DNA of 48,103 nucleotides from Bradyrhizobium algeriense (GCF_003062295.1 NZ_PYCN01000038.1:1-48103); one strand, 5' to 3'. Positions 36,950-45,477 are shown, numbered from the stretch's first letter. Notes: generated from the letters alone by a model not told the origin. Numbers and translations: made by a program.

Positions 36950-37237
36950 TCAGCAACTCGATAGGTCGCAGGCTTCCAATACCCTCAACGATTTTTCTAA
37001 AACACAGTTAGAAAACTCACTACTGCCAACGCAGTCATCGATCGCTTTGTTAGTTTGATTTGTCACACAGCCTGAGTAATTGTGGCCCTTGTCTTCCCCG
37101 AATTTCTGCCGAAATTTAGCGAGGCAGGATTTGCTCGCTCTTCCAGTCTGCGCGATCCACTTGTCACGATCGATAGGCTCCGCCTGCACAAGCAGCGTCG
37201 ACCCAAGCAGCATCGCGATGACCAAAGCATATCGCAT
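36950..37237 (-). CDS. Secreted small cysteine-containing protein
   Basis: ATG 37237 has GGAGA upstream and gives a signal peptide (MRYALVIAMLLGSTLLVQA, cleavage before EP). The mature part of about 75 residues has several Cys (SCLAKF, SGCVTN, DDCVGS, SNCVLE, EACDLSSC), suggesting disulfides in the periplasm. I do not recognise the family. It is a single gene between two remnants. Confidence 0.65.
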   Translation of the reverse strand: MRYALVIAMLLGSTLLVQAEPIDRDKWIAQTGRASKSCLAKFRQKFGEDKGHNYSGCVTNQTNKAIDDCVGSSEFSNCVLEKSLRVLEACDLSSC

Positions 37238-37457
37238 GTTCTTATCTCCGCCGGTTAAATCGGACGATACATGAAAACGCTGGACGGCACTCTACATAGG
37301 CGCGTCCTAGACTGCTCCGGACCGCAGAGCGCCCATACCCGCGTAGTTTCTCGCGCTGGTGGCCAGAGTCCGTTGTGGGTCAATCGCTTCGGTCTGACGC
37401 ACCATCCCGAAATCATAACCCTGCTTCAGCCTGTTAGCCGGGCGACCTAGACTGATG

Positions 37458-38093
37458 ATGTGCAATCTCTATTCGATCACAACAACAAGTCAGGAAGCGA
37501 TCATCCGGCTGTTCCGCGTGATCAATCGCTACGTTGGAAACCTCGCCCCAATGCCGGGGGTCTTCCCCGACTATCCGCAGCACCGACAACGGCACTGAGC
37601 TAACGATGATGCGCTGGGGTATGCGGCCGCCACCGAGGATTGCCGTCCCTCCGGTCACGAACATCCGGAACACCTCGCCGCCGCACTGGCGCGGCTGGCT
37701 GAAGCCGGACAGCCGCTGCTTGGTGCCCGTGAACAGCTTTGCCGAATACTCCCAGAGCCCAACCCCGAGACCAAGAAAGAGGACGTCGTCTGGTTTACCC
37801 TGAATGATGGCCGCCCGCTATTCGCATTTGCTGGCATCTGGACCGAGTTCATAGGCCCTCACCTCGTCTACGGTTTCCTGACGACATCGGCGAACGCAGT
37901 CGCGGAGCCGATACTCCCAAAGGCTATGCCGGTGATCTCGACTGCGGGCGAACACCGCGACGTGCGGATGCGCGCGCCGTGGGGTGACGGGAAGGCGCTA
38001 CAAAGACCGCTGTCGAATGGACTTATGATCGTAAAGCGGGGTGCGGATAAGGAAGACGCTGTTCGGGCCCTATTACAACGGCCAGATTTCTAA
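37458..38093 (+). pseudogene. SRAP (HMCES/YedK-like) peptidase, frameshifted
   Basis: SRAP proteins protect abasic sites through a Cys at position 2. The start MCNLYSITTTSQEAI retains this Cys, followed by FRVINRYVGNLAPMPGVFPD. Near 37560 a small deletion moves the frame (IRSTDNGTELTMMRWGMRPP, then NSFAEYS), and near 37745 another shift leads to PNPETKKEDVVWFTLNDGRP, FAGIWTEF and HLVYGFLTT, to TAA at 38091-38093. The family outline is complete, so this was a whole gene, but the product cannot be made from one frame. Confidence 0.85.
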
Positions 38094-38425
38094 GCCTCTA
38101 CCAACAAGCGTAACTTTGCATCGTATCGAACGCTTTGCTCGCCAACGAGGGCCATTGCATCCGCCTTGGCACTGGCATCATTCTAGGTCCCAAGGAATCC
38201 GATGTATTGGACCCGGGCCGCCATCGGTCGCTCGGTCGGGGTATGTTCTTGACTAGTCATTTTACCCTGCCGCCTTCCAGCGGAACACTCATAGCTCCCC
38301 ATGTAGAACGCAAAGGCGTCGCCGCCGTGTATCTGGCCATCGCGCAGTATCAGGACGCCGCCGACTTCAGCGGCTGTGCCGTCGTGTGCTGTAGCGCTCA
38401 ACGAATAGAGTCCATTCTTAATCAT
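38090..38425 (-). pseudogene. GrlR-family-like protein with in-frame TAG
   Basis: The start (MIKNGLYSLSATAHDGTAAE, then GGVLILRDGQIHGGDAFAFYMGSYE) resembles GrlR-family regulatory proteins. At 38183-38185 the frame has TAG after GFLGT, but it continues without shift (NDASAKADAMALVGEQSVRY, DAKLRLLVEA) to a second TAG at 38090-38092, the normal length of about 110 residues. A single Tyr codon (TAC or TAT) to TAG change explains it. The gene overlaps the zinc-ribbon gene start and meets the SRAP remnant tail to tail. Confidence 0.7.
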
Positions 38426-38673
38426 TACCTTTTCTTGCGCCGCTTCAGCTTTGCTTTGATGGCGGTCCAGTCAATGTAGTCATAGTCGCCGGACCACGAA
38501 TAGACCTCGACACCGCACACCTGGCATCTGAACGTGCCAACGTCCTGCAACACCTGACGATATTGCGTTGCTTTGTAACCTGCGTTGCAGTTCGCGCAAC
38601 AAAATACGACGATGATCTTCGCGCCGGTAGCTATCCGGCTATTCTCACGTTTGATTGATGGTCTTGCTGGCAC
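38425..38673 (-). CDS. Small zinc-ribbon-like protein
   Basis: The 82-residue product has CCANCNAGYKAT and FRCQVCGVEVYSWSGDYDYI, two CxxC pairs typical of a zinc ribbon, then a basic tail (KAKLKRRKKR). It overlaps the phasin-like gene upstream by 1 nt and the GrlR-like gene downstream by 1 nt, so four minus-strand genes (39160 to 38090) form a compact cluster. Function unknown. Confidence 0.65.
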   Translation of the reverse strand: MPARPSIKRENSRIATGAKIIVVFCCANCNAGYKATQYRQVLQDVGTFRCQVCGVEVYSWSGDYDYIDWTAIKAKLKRRKKR

Positions 38674-38972
38674 TAGTCAACCGAGCCCGAAACGACACGA
38701 ATAAGTTCAGTCGTGATGTCGATTTGCGACCGGCAAAACGCGAACTGTAATGCCGTAGCTTCCGAACGATCTATGGCGCGCGCAACCTTTCGGGCGTAAT
38801 CCATCCGCACGGCAACAATTCGCTCTAGCAGGGCGAGCGATTGCGCAGAGGTCGGCGCGCCCAATTTACTCACTGCATCGAAGAACAGCGCCAGCGCGCT
38901 TTCGGCATTATCAATTCCGATTGCGCCGAGTTCGCGTAGTGGTGCGGGCACCTCTATCTTGGTTTCCATCAT
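38673..38972 (-). CDS. Phasin-like helical protein
   Basis: The product (start ATG 38972, MMETKIEVPAPLRELG) is wholly helical. It resembles small phasin-family proteins that coat polyhydroxyalkanoate granules: PAPLRELGAIGIDNAESALA, then SLALLERIVAVRMDYARKVA. It lacks signal peptide and membrane segments. The start overlaps the upstream stop (ATGA). An ATG at 38984 would add four residues. The family call is by resemblance of composition and spacing, so moderate. Confidence 0.5.
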   Translation of the reverse strand: MMETKIEVPAPLRELGAIGIDNAESALALFFDAVSKLGAPTSAQSLALLERIVAVRMDYARKVARAIDRSEATALQFAFCRSQIDITTELIRVVSGSVD

Positions 38973-39160
38973 CGGTGGTGCCAATCAATTGGCGTGAACC
39001 GAAGCCTCCGTCTTTCCATTTCTTCGCGAAGCTCGTCCGCGTAGGCGCGGACCCCATCACCAGCAAAGCGGTAGCGGCTTCCAGCATCTAAGACGACTTG
39101 CTCACGGACGTTCTCGTAAAACGCCAATAGGCGTTCGTCCTTCATTTGGGAATAGTTCAT
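38969..39160 (-). CDS. Small conserved hypothetical protein
   Basis: From ATG 39160 the 63-residue product reads MNYSQMKDERLLAFYENVRE, then YRFAGDGVRAYADELREEME. It is charged and helical. It is the first gene of the compact minus-strand cluster, coupled to the phasin-like gene. The longer open frame from 39211 adds basic residues without protein character. I associate it with Bradyrhizobium genomes; function unknown. Confidence 0.6.
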   Translation of the reverse strand: MNYSQMKDERLLAFYENVREQVVLDAGSRYRFAGDGVRAYADELREEMERRRLRFTPIDWHHR

Positions 39161-39354
39161 GGATCGCCTAAAATGTTGCCGAAAATGACATTTTAAGCCG
39201 CGCTTCGGCATTGTGCCAAGGGAAATTTCGTTTTATGCAAAGATAAGCGCATCAAGCGCGGCGCAAAGAGGACAGCGGCGAAAAAATTCACGGCGTCCGC
39301 CGCGAAAGTAGCATGCTACGATTCTTCGCGGTGGTTGGGCGTCGGGAACGCGAA

Positions 39355-39591
39355 ATGAACCTTCCGACTCATCGAGAGCGACAGGTCATGCAACGCCTCC
39401 GTGGCGGTGCCTGGATCAAGGCTTTCACCCTAGCGAACTCACCCAAGACAATCCAAAACTTGCTTGCGAAAGGCTGGATCGAGAGCCGCGGTACCGCAGG
39501 TGAATTAGCCTACCGCCTGACTGATAAGGGCCTGGAAGCAAAAAGGGCGCCGGTGCAAATCTGCCCGAAGAAGGCCTCAGCTACCCTCTGA
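39355..39591 (+). CDS. Small winged-helix-like protein
   Basis: The product from ATG 39355 (MNLPTHRERQVMQRLRGGAW, then SPKTIQNLLAKGWIESRGTA, YRLTDKGLEAKRAPV) has 78 residues with the helix-helix-wing pattern of a minimal winged-helix domain. An in-frame ATG at 39313 would add 14 residues that are less likely. It is alone on the plus strand. Confidence 0.6.
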   Translation: MNLPTHRERQVMQRLRGGAWIKAFTLANSPKTIQNLLAKGWIESRGTAGELAYRLTDKGLEAKRAPVQICPKKASATL

Positions 39592-39597
39592 GAGCCT

Positions 39598-39807
39598 TCA
39601 GCCAAGAGTGCCCCGGCGGGAAAGATAGCCGTTTACGACCTTGAGACCAGTACTCGTCAGATCGCCAACGGAGGTCTCAGCCGCCGCGATGATCTGTTCG
39701 GCAATAAATTTTCGAATGGACTCATGGTCCCGGTCCGGCGGAAGCTTCCGACAAGCATATTCAAGCGCCGCCGTCATGTTAGCGAGAGTGGTTTGGTCGA
39801 ATTTCAA
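39598..39807 (-). CDS. Small conserved hypothetical protein
   Basis: The 69-residue product (MKFDQTTLANMTAALEYACR, then PPDRDHESIRKFIAEQIIAA, VVNGYLSRRGTLG) is helical, a short type common in Rhizobiales. It converges with the winged-helix gene, with 6 nt between stops. No signal or motif. Function unknown. Confidence 0.6.
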   Translation of the reverse strand: MKFDQTTLANMTAALEYACRKLPPDRDHESIRKFIAEQIIAAAETSVGDLTSTGLKVVNGYLSRRGTLG

Positions 39808-39816
39808 GCAGTGAGT

Positions 39817-40040
39817 TCATAGGTCTCGCCGTCGTTGACAATAAACCATACCGCATGCGCGTAAAGATACGCTTCCCCGACGCGAACCTATCCCGGCCAG
39901 ATCGTCCCAGTGAACCGTTATGTCGAGTGGGTGTTCAATTCTAAGCGCAAAGATACCCACTGGGAGAAACGGAAGCTGAAGAGAGCCGCCATTCGGGAAA
40001 CCAGTTTCACCAATCAATCGCCAAGCCTGCCAAAGTAGCG
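39817..40040 (-). other. Possible gene fragment
   Basis: A minus-strand frame reads ETGFPNGGSLQLPFLPVGIF, then LRIEHPLDITVHWDDLAGIG. It looks protein-like but its 5' part is antisense or out of frame with the PilZ gene, and no start is clear. It may be a remnant. Confidence 0.25.
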
Positions 40041-40367
40041 CTAGTCTGAGGCTGAGGTTGGATACATCGCCCGGAGTGTCGGGCGCGTGCGAATAGTCCG
40101 GCTTGTCACAAATTGTACGCCGACTTCCTGGCCGTTTAACCGGACCAACTCGCACCGCCGGAAGGCCAATCCTGTCTTTGAAAGCAATAGGAAAAACTGA
40201 CGTGATCGCAGGACATCTGTCGATCCATCTATTCGAAGACACGCGCCCGTCTCAGAAACATCAACGAGTACGCAATCACGCCGCCAGGTGCCATCAGCGC
40301 CCAAGAGAGTGGCTCGGTACTCATGTTCAAATTGAATGCGCTTCGCTTTTCGCTTATCTCGGTTCAT
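40041..40367 (-). CDS. PilZ-domain protein
   Basis: The 108-residue product has the PilZ pattern: a basic N-terminal RKAKRIQFEHEYRA followed by CVLVDVSETGACLRIDG, matching the (D/N)xSxxG part of the c-di-GMP site, then GVQFV. The first motif RxxxR is imperfect (KRKAKR), so nucleotide binding is uncertain. It is a single-domain protein and single gene. Confidence 0.75.
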   Translation of the reverse strand: MNRDKRKAKRIQFEHEYRATLLGADGTWRRDCVLVDVSETGACLRIDGSTDVLRSRQFFLLLSKTGLAFRRCELVRLNGQEVGVQFVTSRTIRTRPTLRAMYPTSASD

Positions 40368-40594
40368 ACATTCACGCCGTTCAGTAGCACCTTCAAGAGC
40401 GATCTAGAAAGCCGAGACACGAATTACTCCTCCGGGTGGCGCCTCGCTTCCGCCTCCTCCCGACAGGCAGTTGGTAATCAGTCAGGATGCTATCCCGTCA
40501 GCTCGCTATTAGCCGCGATACGCCAGAGACACAGGCCATCCTCTATTTCAAAGCGCGCGTCCACGCGGCGCGAAACTCGACCAAGGCATCGGCT

Positions 40595-40693
40595 TTAAAT
40601 GAAAGCAAAAGCGAGCAGGCTCGAGCAGAGCAGCGCAAGGCCTGCCGCGGTCAGTGCCAGCAGGCTGCCGGAGACAAGATCATGATTGCGCAT
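40595..40693 (-). CDS. 32-residue single-span membrane peptide
   Basis: ATG 40693 is preceded by GAGGATG at good spacing. The peptide begins MRNHDLVSGS and is then almost wholly hydrophobic (LLALTAAGLALLCSSLLAFA) to a TAA. It would be a one-span membrane peptide. Such short genes occur in Bradyrhizobium next to stress genes. It was found by eye, and codon use is normal. Confidence 0.45.
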   Translation of the reverse strand: MRNHDLVSGSLLALTAAGLALLCSSLLAFAFI

Positions 40694-40954
40694 GAAACAT
40701 CCTCGAGTGCAGCGCAAGGAGAGCGCCACTTGCTGCCTTCGTTCGACGTTCAATACATAAAACATTACTCGAATTCACTGCACTATTCCTGCTGCTGCTA
40801 CGAAAGAACGCATTTTTCCAGCGTGATCGGCGGACGGTTCGCCGTCTTACGGCGACGACAAAGAATATCCACGTTTGCGAATTCCGGCCGTGAAAGAGAC
40901 CAGCTCTTCGGCGTTTCCAGGCCTAACAAGCGAGGTTGCTAGAGGCCGAGACAT

Positions 40955-41170
40955 TTACACCAATGTCGGGGCACACGTCAGCGCCAGCCGAAACGGCAGG
41001 CCGCTGGTATCCGCGAGTGCATGAATCTTGCTGGTCAATCCGCCCCGAGACCGTCCCATCGACGGCCTCCGGTTCCGTGTGATGCACGCGCCATGCTGAT
41101 ACACGCGGACAATGAAGGTGTCGTTCATCTGGACAGCCGTGTCGCGGGCAGCGGCAAATGCGTCCATTAT
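40955..41170 (-). mobile_element. IS427-type (IS5 family) transposase fragment
   Basis: The minus-strand frame has DTAVQMNDTFIVRVYQHGAC, then RPSMGRSRGGLTSKIHALAD and GLPFRLALT, the central part of an IS427-type DDE transposase including the first catalytic Asp (in QMNDTF). Both ends are missing: the 5' part up to about 41400 lies in another frame and is degenerate, and the 3' part ends at 40955. Confidence 0.75.
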
Positions 41171-41404
41171 AGGCGGGCGCTCCCTGGGAGTAATCGAAAC
41201 CGATGATGACGCTGACCGATCTGGAGCTGGAATTCATGAACCGACTCGCGTCCGCGCCCTGGACCAGCACGCCGTTTTTCGACCACGGCTGATCGAACTG
41301 GAGCTCGTCAAGGCGGAGCCGCTCGCCTCGGACGAGATTGAGTATCGGGTCACCGAGGCCGGAAGGCGGCCGTCCGCGACGGTCGGCGATCGTTCCGAGG
41401 CTTC

Positions 41405-41605
41405 TCACCGCCACATCGTGGGCGCCTCGCTGAGCGCCCCTTGCGGCCGACCCGCTTCAGGCTGTCGGCCGTGGTCCCGCCCCGCCTTGCCGCTTCAAGG
41501 ATTTTCGCGGCCACCTGCGTTCGGGTGCCGGTTTCGTACCGCGACACGCCTTGACAGGCATCGTCGAGGACCGCGCAGTAGCGCGGTGGTCTGGGCGTCG
41601 AACAT
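41405..41605 (-). pseudogene. Small conserved protein, two frameshifts
   Basis: The start MFDAQTTALLR is followed in a second frame by AVLDDACQGVSRYETGTRTQ, AAKILEAARRGGTTADSLKR, and in a third frame by ALSEAPTMWR and a stop at 41405. This matches a short conserved protein of Rhizobiales often placed beside IS or transcription genes. One-base changes near 41573 and 41437 break it. Confidence 0.6.
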
Positions 41606-42047
41606 CGGAGATTGCCCCTCAGTCGTCCAGACCGAGGATAACTAACGCCGCGTGTTCCAGGATTCACGAAGGTTAAAGCGCGCCAGAAAATTTCAAGGGC
41701 TACCGGTCGGCACCGCTCGCCGCTGCTATTGCCCCGCCCGGCGCAGAGCGGTCTCCAGCTTCTCCTTCTGCTTCTCCCAACGGGTCTCTTCGGCTTGTGC
41801 CGCTTTTCGAGTGTGGCGCGCTGGGCTTCGATTTCGGCGACCCCTCCTGTCGTGCTCCCGCCTGCCCTGCTCGATGCCGCTTGGGCCCTGGCGACTGCCT
41901 GCTGGCGGCGCTCATGACTTTGCTCGACCGAGCTACACCATCACGGGGGACACGACCTTTCTCACTGGCCGCCCCGTCGCGTTCTCGATTAACTCGCGCT
42001 GTGATCTCATCACACCGCTACTTGCTGCGATATTGCTTCACTACCGC
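41606..42047. other. Stretch without an intact gene
   Basis: A minus-strand region at about 41735-41936 gives coiled-coil-like peptide in alternating frames (EIEAQRATLEK, then EKQKEKLETALRRAGQ), probably a remnant of a small helical protein. A 241-codon plus-strand frame across the region (41652-42377) lacks protein character. Confidence 0.3.
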
Positions 42048-42317
42048 TCAGTATCGGTCCCGATAGGCGCCGCGCCGCTGGCGCGCGAACGCGTACTGGG
42101 GATTGATCCCGCAATAGGCGTTAGTACCGCTCGCCGTGGCCATGCATTGGGCGTAGCTGGAGAACTGGCAATTGCCGGGATAGCCCCATATGCGCCCTTG
42201 CAAGCAGTAGCTATCCGGCCCAGCAGGCGCGGGCGAAAAATCATAGGTCTGAGCCCGGGCTTGCCATGCTGCCAAAGCCATACCCACGGTCAGAATTGTC
42301 AAAGCCAAAGTGCGCAT
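42048..42317 (-). CDS. DUF3551 secreted protein
   Basis: ATG 42317 has GAGGAGG upstream. The signal peptide MRTLALTILTVGMALAAWQA RA-type is followed by PDSYCLQGRIWGYPGNCQFS and YAQCMATASGTNAYCGINP, the cysteine-containing DUF3551 core (about 65 residues). This family is abundant in Bradyrhizobium and is exported. Function unknown. Confidence 0.8.
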   Translation of the reverse strand: MRTLALTILTVGMALAAWQARAQTYDFSPAPAGPDSYCLQGRIWGYPGNCQFSSYAQCMATASGTNAYCGINPQYAFARQRRGAYRDRY

Positions 42318-42595
42318 TGGATCCTCCTCGAAGTCGGCACCACAACGCTAGTGCGCTTAGGCAGCAGGCAATATTGATCCAAGTCAATTCACGTTCTCGA
42401 TCACAAATACGCAGGTGGTAGTCCGGAATAGGTTAGAATAGCAGGATCGCGATGCTCAGCATGACGGCAGACAAGATACCAATCCTCATCGTGCCGACCT
42501 TAAAAGGAAGATCTGCTCCCTGATAAATCTGCAATAAGGATCTTCGCGACCGGCAATACTGTCAGGATGATGATGAGACCGCCAACTGAAGCGCC
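42318..42595. other. Intergenic stretch
   Basis: No gene recognised. Near 42600 the DNA has a short direct repeat (CTTTAGGGACCT twice), which encodes the repeated RSLK at the end of the DUF6894 protein. Confidence 0.4.
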
Positions 42596-42853
42596 CTACT
42601 TCTTTAGGGACCTCTTTAGGGACCTCGGCAGAACGGTTGCGAACGGTATGCTGGCGAGCGGTCGCCCAGCTTCATCCGCGATGACCAAAACCTCTGGAAC
42701 GTCTGGCATACCGCTCTTGATCGCTTCGGCTAAAAGCTCGCGTGTGGCTAGTACAGCCTCATTCTCAGCCGCAGATAAATCTGGTAGCTCTGTTCCTTCC
42801 TCATCGAGCGTTATTTCGTTGCCGGCACTTAGGTGAAAGTAGAAGCGTCCCAA
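42596..42853 (-). CDS. DUF6894 protein
   Basis: The 85-residue product (MGRFYFHLSAGNEITLDEEG, then TELPDLSAAENEAVLATREL) matches DUF6894, a small domain common in Rhizobiales. The C-terminus repeats RSLK twice because of a 12-bp tandem repeat. Single gene; function unknown. Confidence 0.75.
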   Translation of the reverse strand: MGRFYFHLSAGNEITLDEEGTELPDLSAAENEAVLATRELLAEAIKSGMPDVPEVLVIADEAGRPLASIPFATVLPRSLKRSLKK

Positions 42854-43049
42854 GGCGAACTCCGATTGAACAGAAACCTATTTGGTGAGTTGGTTTTCGC
42901 AGAGGCCTACCACGCTGGGCATGAGGCACCGAGCACCGCCAATTGGACCACACGCCAAAAAGTTGGCTTGGCTCGCTATGGACGGAGAATTACCATTCCA
43001 CGGAACGTTGACGTTCCGGGGACCGCACTATTTCGCTCTCGAGCCGCAC

Positions 43050-43520
43050 GGCGTCATTGTCTTTGCCGGCGCCAACAGTCGGCTCGTGCAACAGGGTTAC
43101 GTTCGATCCTGTACAGTAACGACATGTCGATATTGATAAATGCAACGTGTCCTGCGTTGACGCTTAAATTCCGCGTTCGAGCGCCTCTTTCGACGGATTT
43201 CACCACACCAATTGTCCGATAATTGCGGAAGTATTTAGGTCTGCGAGGCCGGTGCAAGCGCTTTCCGGAAGACATCTTCGAAGAGTGCCCCCGGATCTTG
43301 CGGCAGACGATCAGCCGGCCGAGCGGGGTGCGCAGCTCGTCGCTAAGGGAAGCAAACTCAAGGATGGAACTCCAGACATCGATGCTGCCGGATTTGCCCA
43401 GCCCAACAAGACAGGTCGGCAGGAGTCCCCCTGAGATTCAGGAGGTGATCCGGCGATTCGTGTGGGAAATCAGATCCATCAATTTGTGTCTGGAGGGACT
43501 TCGCCAATTCCAGGCCAATG
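43050..43520. repeat. Dispersed repeat, copy C (intact MarR module)
   Basis: 43053-43210 matches 35873-36030, and 43364-43520 matches 29801-29960 and part of 36476-36610. A short transposase-like fragment (minus strand: ELRTPLGRLI near 43315) also occurs in copy B. The region between the repeats and the MarR start contains no gene. A short plus-strand peptide before it (about 42970-43100, HGTLTFRGPHYFALEPHGVI) may be another fragment. Confidence 0.65.
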
Positions 43521-43897
43521 TACTTGGCATCACCGGTCCACAATGGATGATCTTGATGGCTTTAGCTGACTTGGACAGAGAAAACGGTGTTCCGGTCAAC
43601 GTGGTGTCCAAATTGATGCACGTTGACCCTTCGTTCGTTACGACCCAATCAAAGCTGCTGGAGAAAAAAGGCTTCCTGCGGCGCAAGCCCTCCACTAGCG
43701 ATGCCAGGGTCGTGCAGATGTCGCTGACGGACAAGACTTACAAGCATCTCGCGAGCGTCGCCGCACAACAGGAAGCGCTCGATGAATTTGTTTTTGGTGA
43801 TTCCGGTGTTCACGAATTGACTGAGCTGGCTAACAGGCTCACTGCTCTCAGGCATCGCCTAGAGAAAGCTCGCTTGAAAGTCGCTCTAGAGTTCTGA
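43364..43897 (+). CDS. MarR-family transcriptional regulator
   Basis: The 177-residue product begins MELQTSMLPDLPS, then EIQEVIRRFVWEIRSINLCL. The winged helix follows: ITGPQWMILMALADLDRENG, VNVVSKLMHVDPSFVTTQSK and LEKKGFLRRKPSTSDARVVQ (wing with DxR). It is the only complete copy of the three. ATG 43364 has AAGG 4 nt upstream; the open frame from 43223 lacks protein character before that. It may control the downstream small gene or dpaL, but they are more than 40 nt away and no operator was identified. Confidence 0.85.
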   Translation: MELQTSMLPDLPSPTRQVGRSPPEIQEVIRRFVWEIRSINLCLEGLRQFQANVLGITGPQWMILMALADLDRENGVPVNVVSKLMHVDPSFVTTQSKLLEKKGFLRRKPSTSDARVVQMSLTDKTYKHLASVAAQQEALDEFVFGDSGVHELTELANRLTALRHRLEKARLKVALEF

Positions 43898-43943
43898 AGA
43901 CCAAAAACGCACAATCGTCTTGAATTGACGCCCTGACTTGATC

Positions 43944-44180
43944 ATGTCTGATCGAATTCCAACCTTCAATGTTTTCTTGAAGCGGCACGGGCGAAGGTGG
44001 TTGTGGTCGGTCTACACGATCGAAGGCGCGCTGGTCATGACGGGTTCAGGAAGCAACCGATCCGCTGCCAGCTATGAAGCCAATAGGGCACTTTTTCTAT
44101 TGCTGCTGAGCGCGCCGTATCATTTGCGACTTTCGGGTCGAGCGATCCAAGCTAATCAAGGGGCCCACCCTCGGGTATGA
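43944..44180 (+). CDS. Small conserved hypothetical protein
   Basis: The 78-residue product reads MSDRIPTFNVFLKRHGRRWL, then WSVYTIEGALVMTGSGSNRS and AASYEANRALFLLLLSAP. The fold looks like a short beta-hairpin and helix. An ATG at 43938 in frame is the other start. Same strand as MarR and dpaL but separated by 46 and 124 nt. Function unknown. Confidence 0.55.
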   Translation: MSDRIPTFNVFLKRHGRRWLWSVYTIEGALVMTGSGSNRSAASYEANRALFLLLLSAPYHLRLSGRAIQANQGAHPRV

Positions 44181-44219
44181 GCGAATTTTGCATAAAACGA
44201 TGTCGGAATGCAGCACTTT

Positions 44220-44277
44220 TTATCATCGCGAATGAAAGATTCCAAGCGTTATCATCGCGAATGAAAGATTCCAAGCG
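44220..44277 (+). repeat. 29-bp perfect tandem duplication before dpaL
   Basis: A 29-bp unit starting TTATCATCGCGAATGAAAGA occurs twice in direct succession (44220-44248, 44249-44277), with its second copy ending 27 nt before the dpaL ATG. A 29-bp period could place regulator sites on the same face of the helix, or it is a slippage duplication. Confidence 0.7.
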
Positions 44278-44304
44278 CTACCGACGAGGCAAGAGAGCCG
44301 AAGC

Positions 44305-45477
44305 ATGTTTCTCCTCAACCAGCACACCGACCACCGCGCTCCCCACGATGCCTCGGACGCCGACACGTTGGGCGTGGAAGCCGCTCGCGAGGTCGAGCGG
44401 TCTCTCAAGCATCGCGATGGCCACAAGGAAACCCCTCTCATTTCTTTGCCGGGCCTTGCCCGCGAGATTGGAGTGGGTTCGATCCATCTAAAGGACGAAG
44501 GCCATCGTCTCGGCGTTGGTAGTTTCAAAGCCTTGGGCGGTTCCTATGCTGTGATCCGTCTGGTGCTCGAGGAAGCAACTCGGCAGCTCGGTCGCGATGT
44601 TGACGTGTCCGAGCTGCACACACCTGAAGTGGAGACCGTGGCAAGAGGTATGACGGTCTCTTGCGCCACGGATGGCAACCATGGCAGATCAGTTGCTCAA
44701 GGTGCCCAGCTCGTTGGTGCAAAATGCGCCATCTTCGTTCATTCAGGCGTAAGCAACGAGCGCATCGCCGCCATCGCCCGCTTTGGCACGCAGATGGTCC
44801 GCGTCGACGGCAACTATGACGATTCCGTCGTCCAGGCATCCCAAGTTGCGGCTCAAGAAGGTTGGATCACGGTGTCTGACACGTCCTGGCCTGGCTACGA
44901 GCGCATCCCGCGCTTCGCAATGCAGGGATATACCGCACTTCTGAGCGAAGCACTACGCCAGTTGTCGGAGCCGCCGACGCACGTCTTCATCCAGGCAGGC
45001 GTCGGTGGGATCGCCGCAGCCGTTGCTGGACATCTATCAGTTCTGTTGGGCGACGACCGCCCGTTCTTCACCGTGGTCGATCCCTCGCGGGCAGCATGCC
45101 TCTTCGAAAGCGCGCGGGCCGGGCATCCTGTCAAGGTAGATCATGGGCAATCGACCGTGATGGCGATGCTCGAATGCTACGAGCCTTCGCTCGTCGCTTG
45201 GCGCATCCTTTCACGCGCCGCGGACGCCTTTATGACTGTCGACGACGAGGACGCAATCAGCGTGATGAAGCTTCTGGCAAATCCGAAGGATGGCGATCCC
45301 GCTGTCGTTGCAGGCGAAAGTGGTGGTGTTGGCCTCGCAGCCTTACTGAAGGCTGCTTCTGACCCGACCTTGCGTGGCAGGATTGGTCTTGGACCCAATG
45401 CACGGGTCTTTCTGATCAACACCGAGGGCGTCCTCTCCTGTACGAACAGCTCGTCGGTGCGACGCCAGCGCAAGTGA
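44305..45477 (+). CDS. dpaL: 2,3-diaminopropionate ammonia-lyase
   Basis: This PLP enzyme converts 2,3-diaminopropionate to pyruvate and two ammonia (EC 4.3.1.15). The 390-residue product has IHLKDEGHRLGVGSFKALGG, in which Lys75 is the PLP-binding lysine, and the phosphate loop QAGVGGIAAAV, both typical of fold-type II lyases. ATDGNHGRSVA is the conserved Asn loop. Length matches family (about 390-400). ATG 44305 is near the end of the tandem repeat and lacks a strong RBS. A dpaL next to nitrogen or symbiosis genes is known in rhizobia; here no transporter is adjacent. Confidence 0.88.
   Translation: MFLLNQHTDHRAPHDASDADTLGVEAAREVERSLKHRDGHKETPLISLPGLAREIGVGSIHLKDEGHRLGVGSFKALGGSYAVIRLVLEEATRQLGRDVDVSELHTPEVETVARGMTVSCATDGNHGRSVAQGAQLVGAKCAIFVHSGVSNERIAAIARFGTQMVRVDGNYDDSVVQASQVAAQEGWITVSDTSWPGYERIPRFAMQGYTALLSEALRQLSEPPTHVFIQAGVGGIAAAVAGHLSVLLGDDRPFFTVVDPSRAACLFESARAGHPVKVDHGQSTVMAMLECYEPSLVAWRILSRAADAFMTVDDEDAISVMKLLANPKDGDPAVVAGESGGVGLAALLKAASDPTLRGRIGLGPNARVFLINTEGVLSCTNSSSVRRQRK

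Noticed and set aside
41652..42377. 241-codon plus-strand frame
   Set aside because: Runs antisense to a DUF3551 gene with a good ribosome site; composition is not protein-like.
44220..44277. Tandem 29-bp repeat as a CRISPR array
   Set aside because: Two units without spacers between them and no cas genes in the window.
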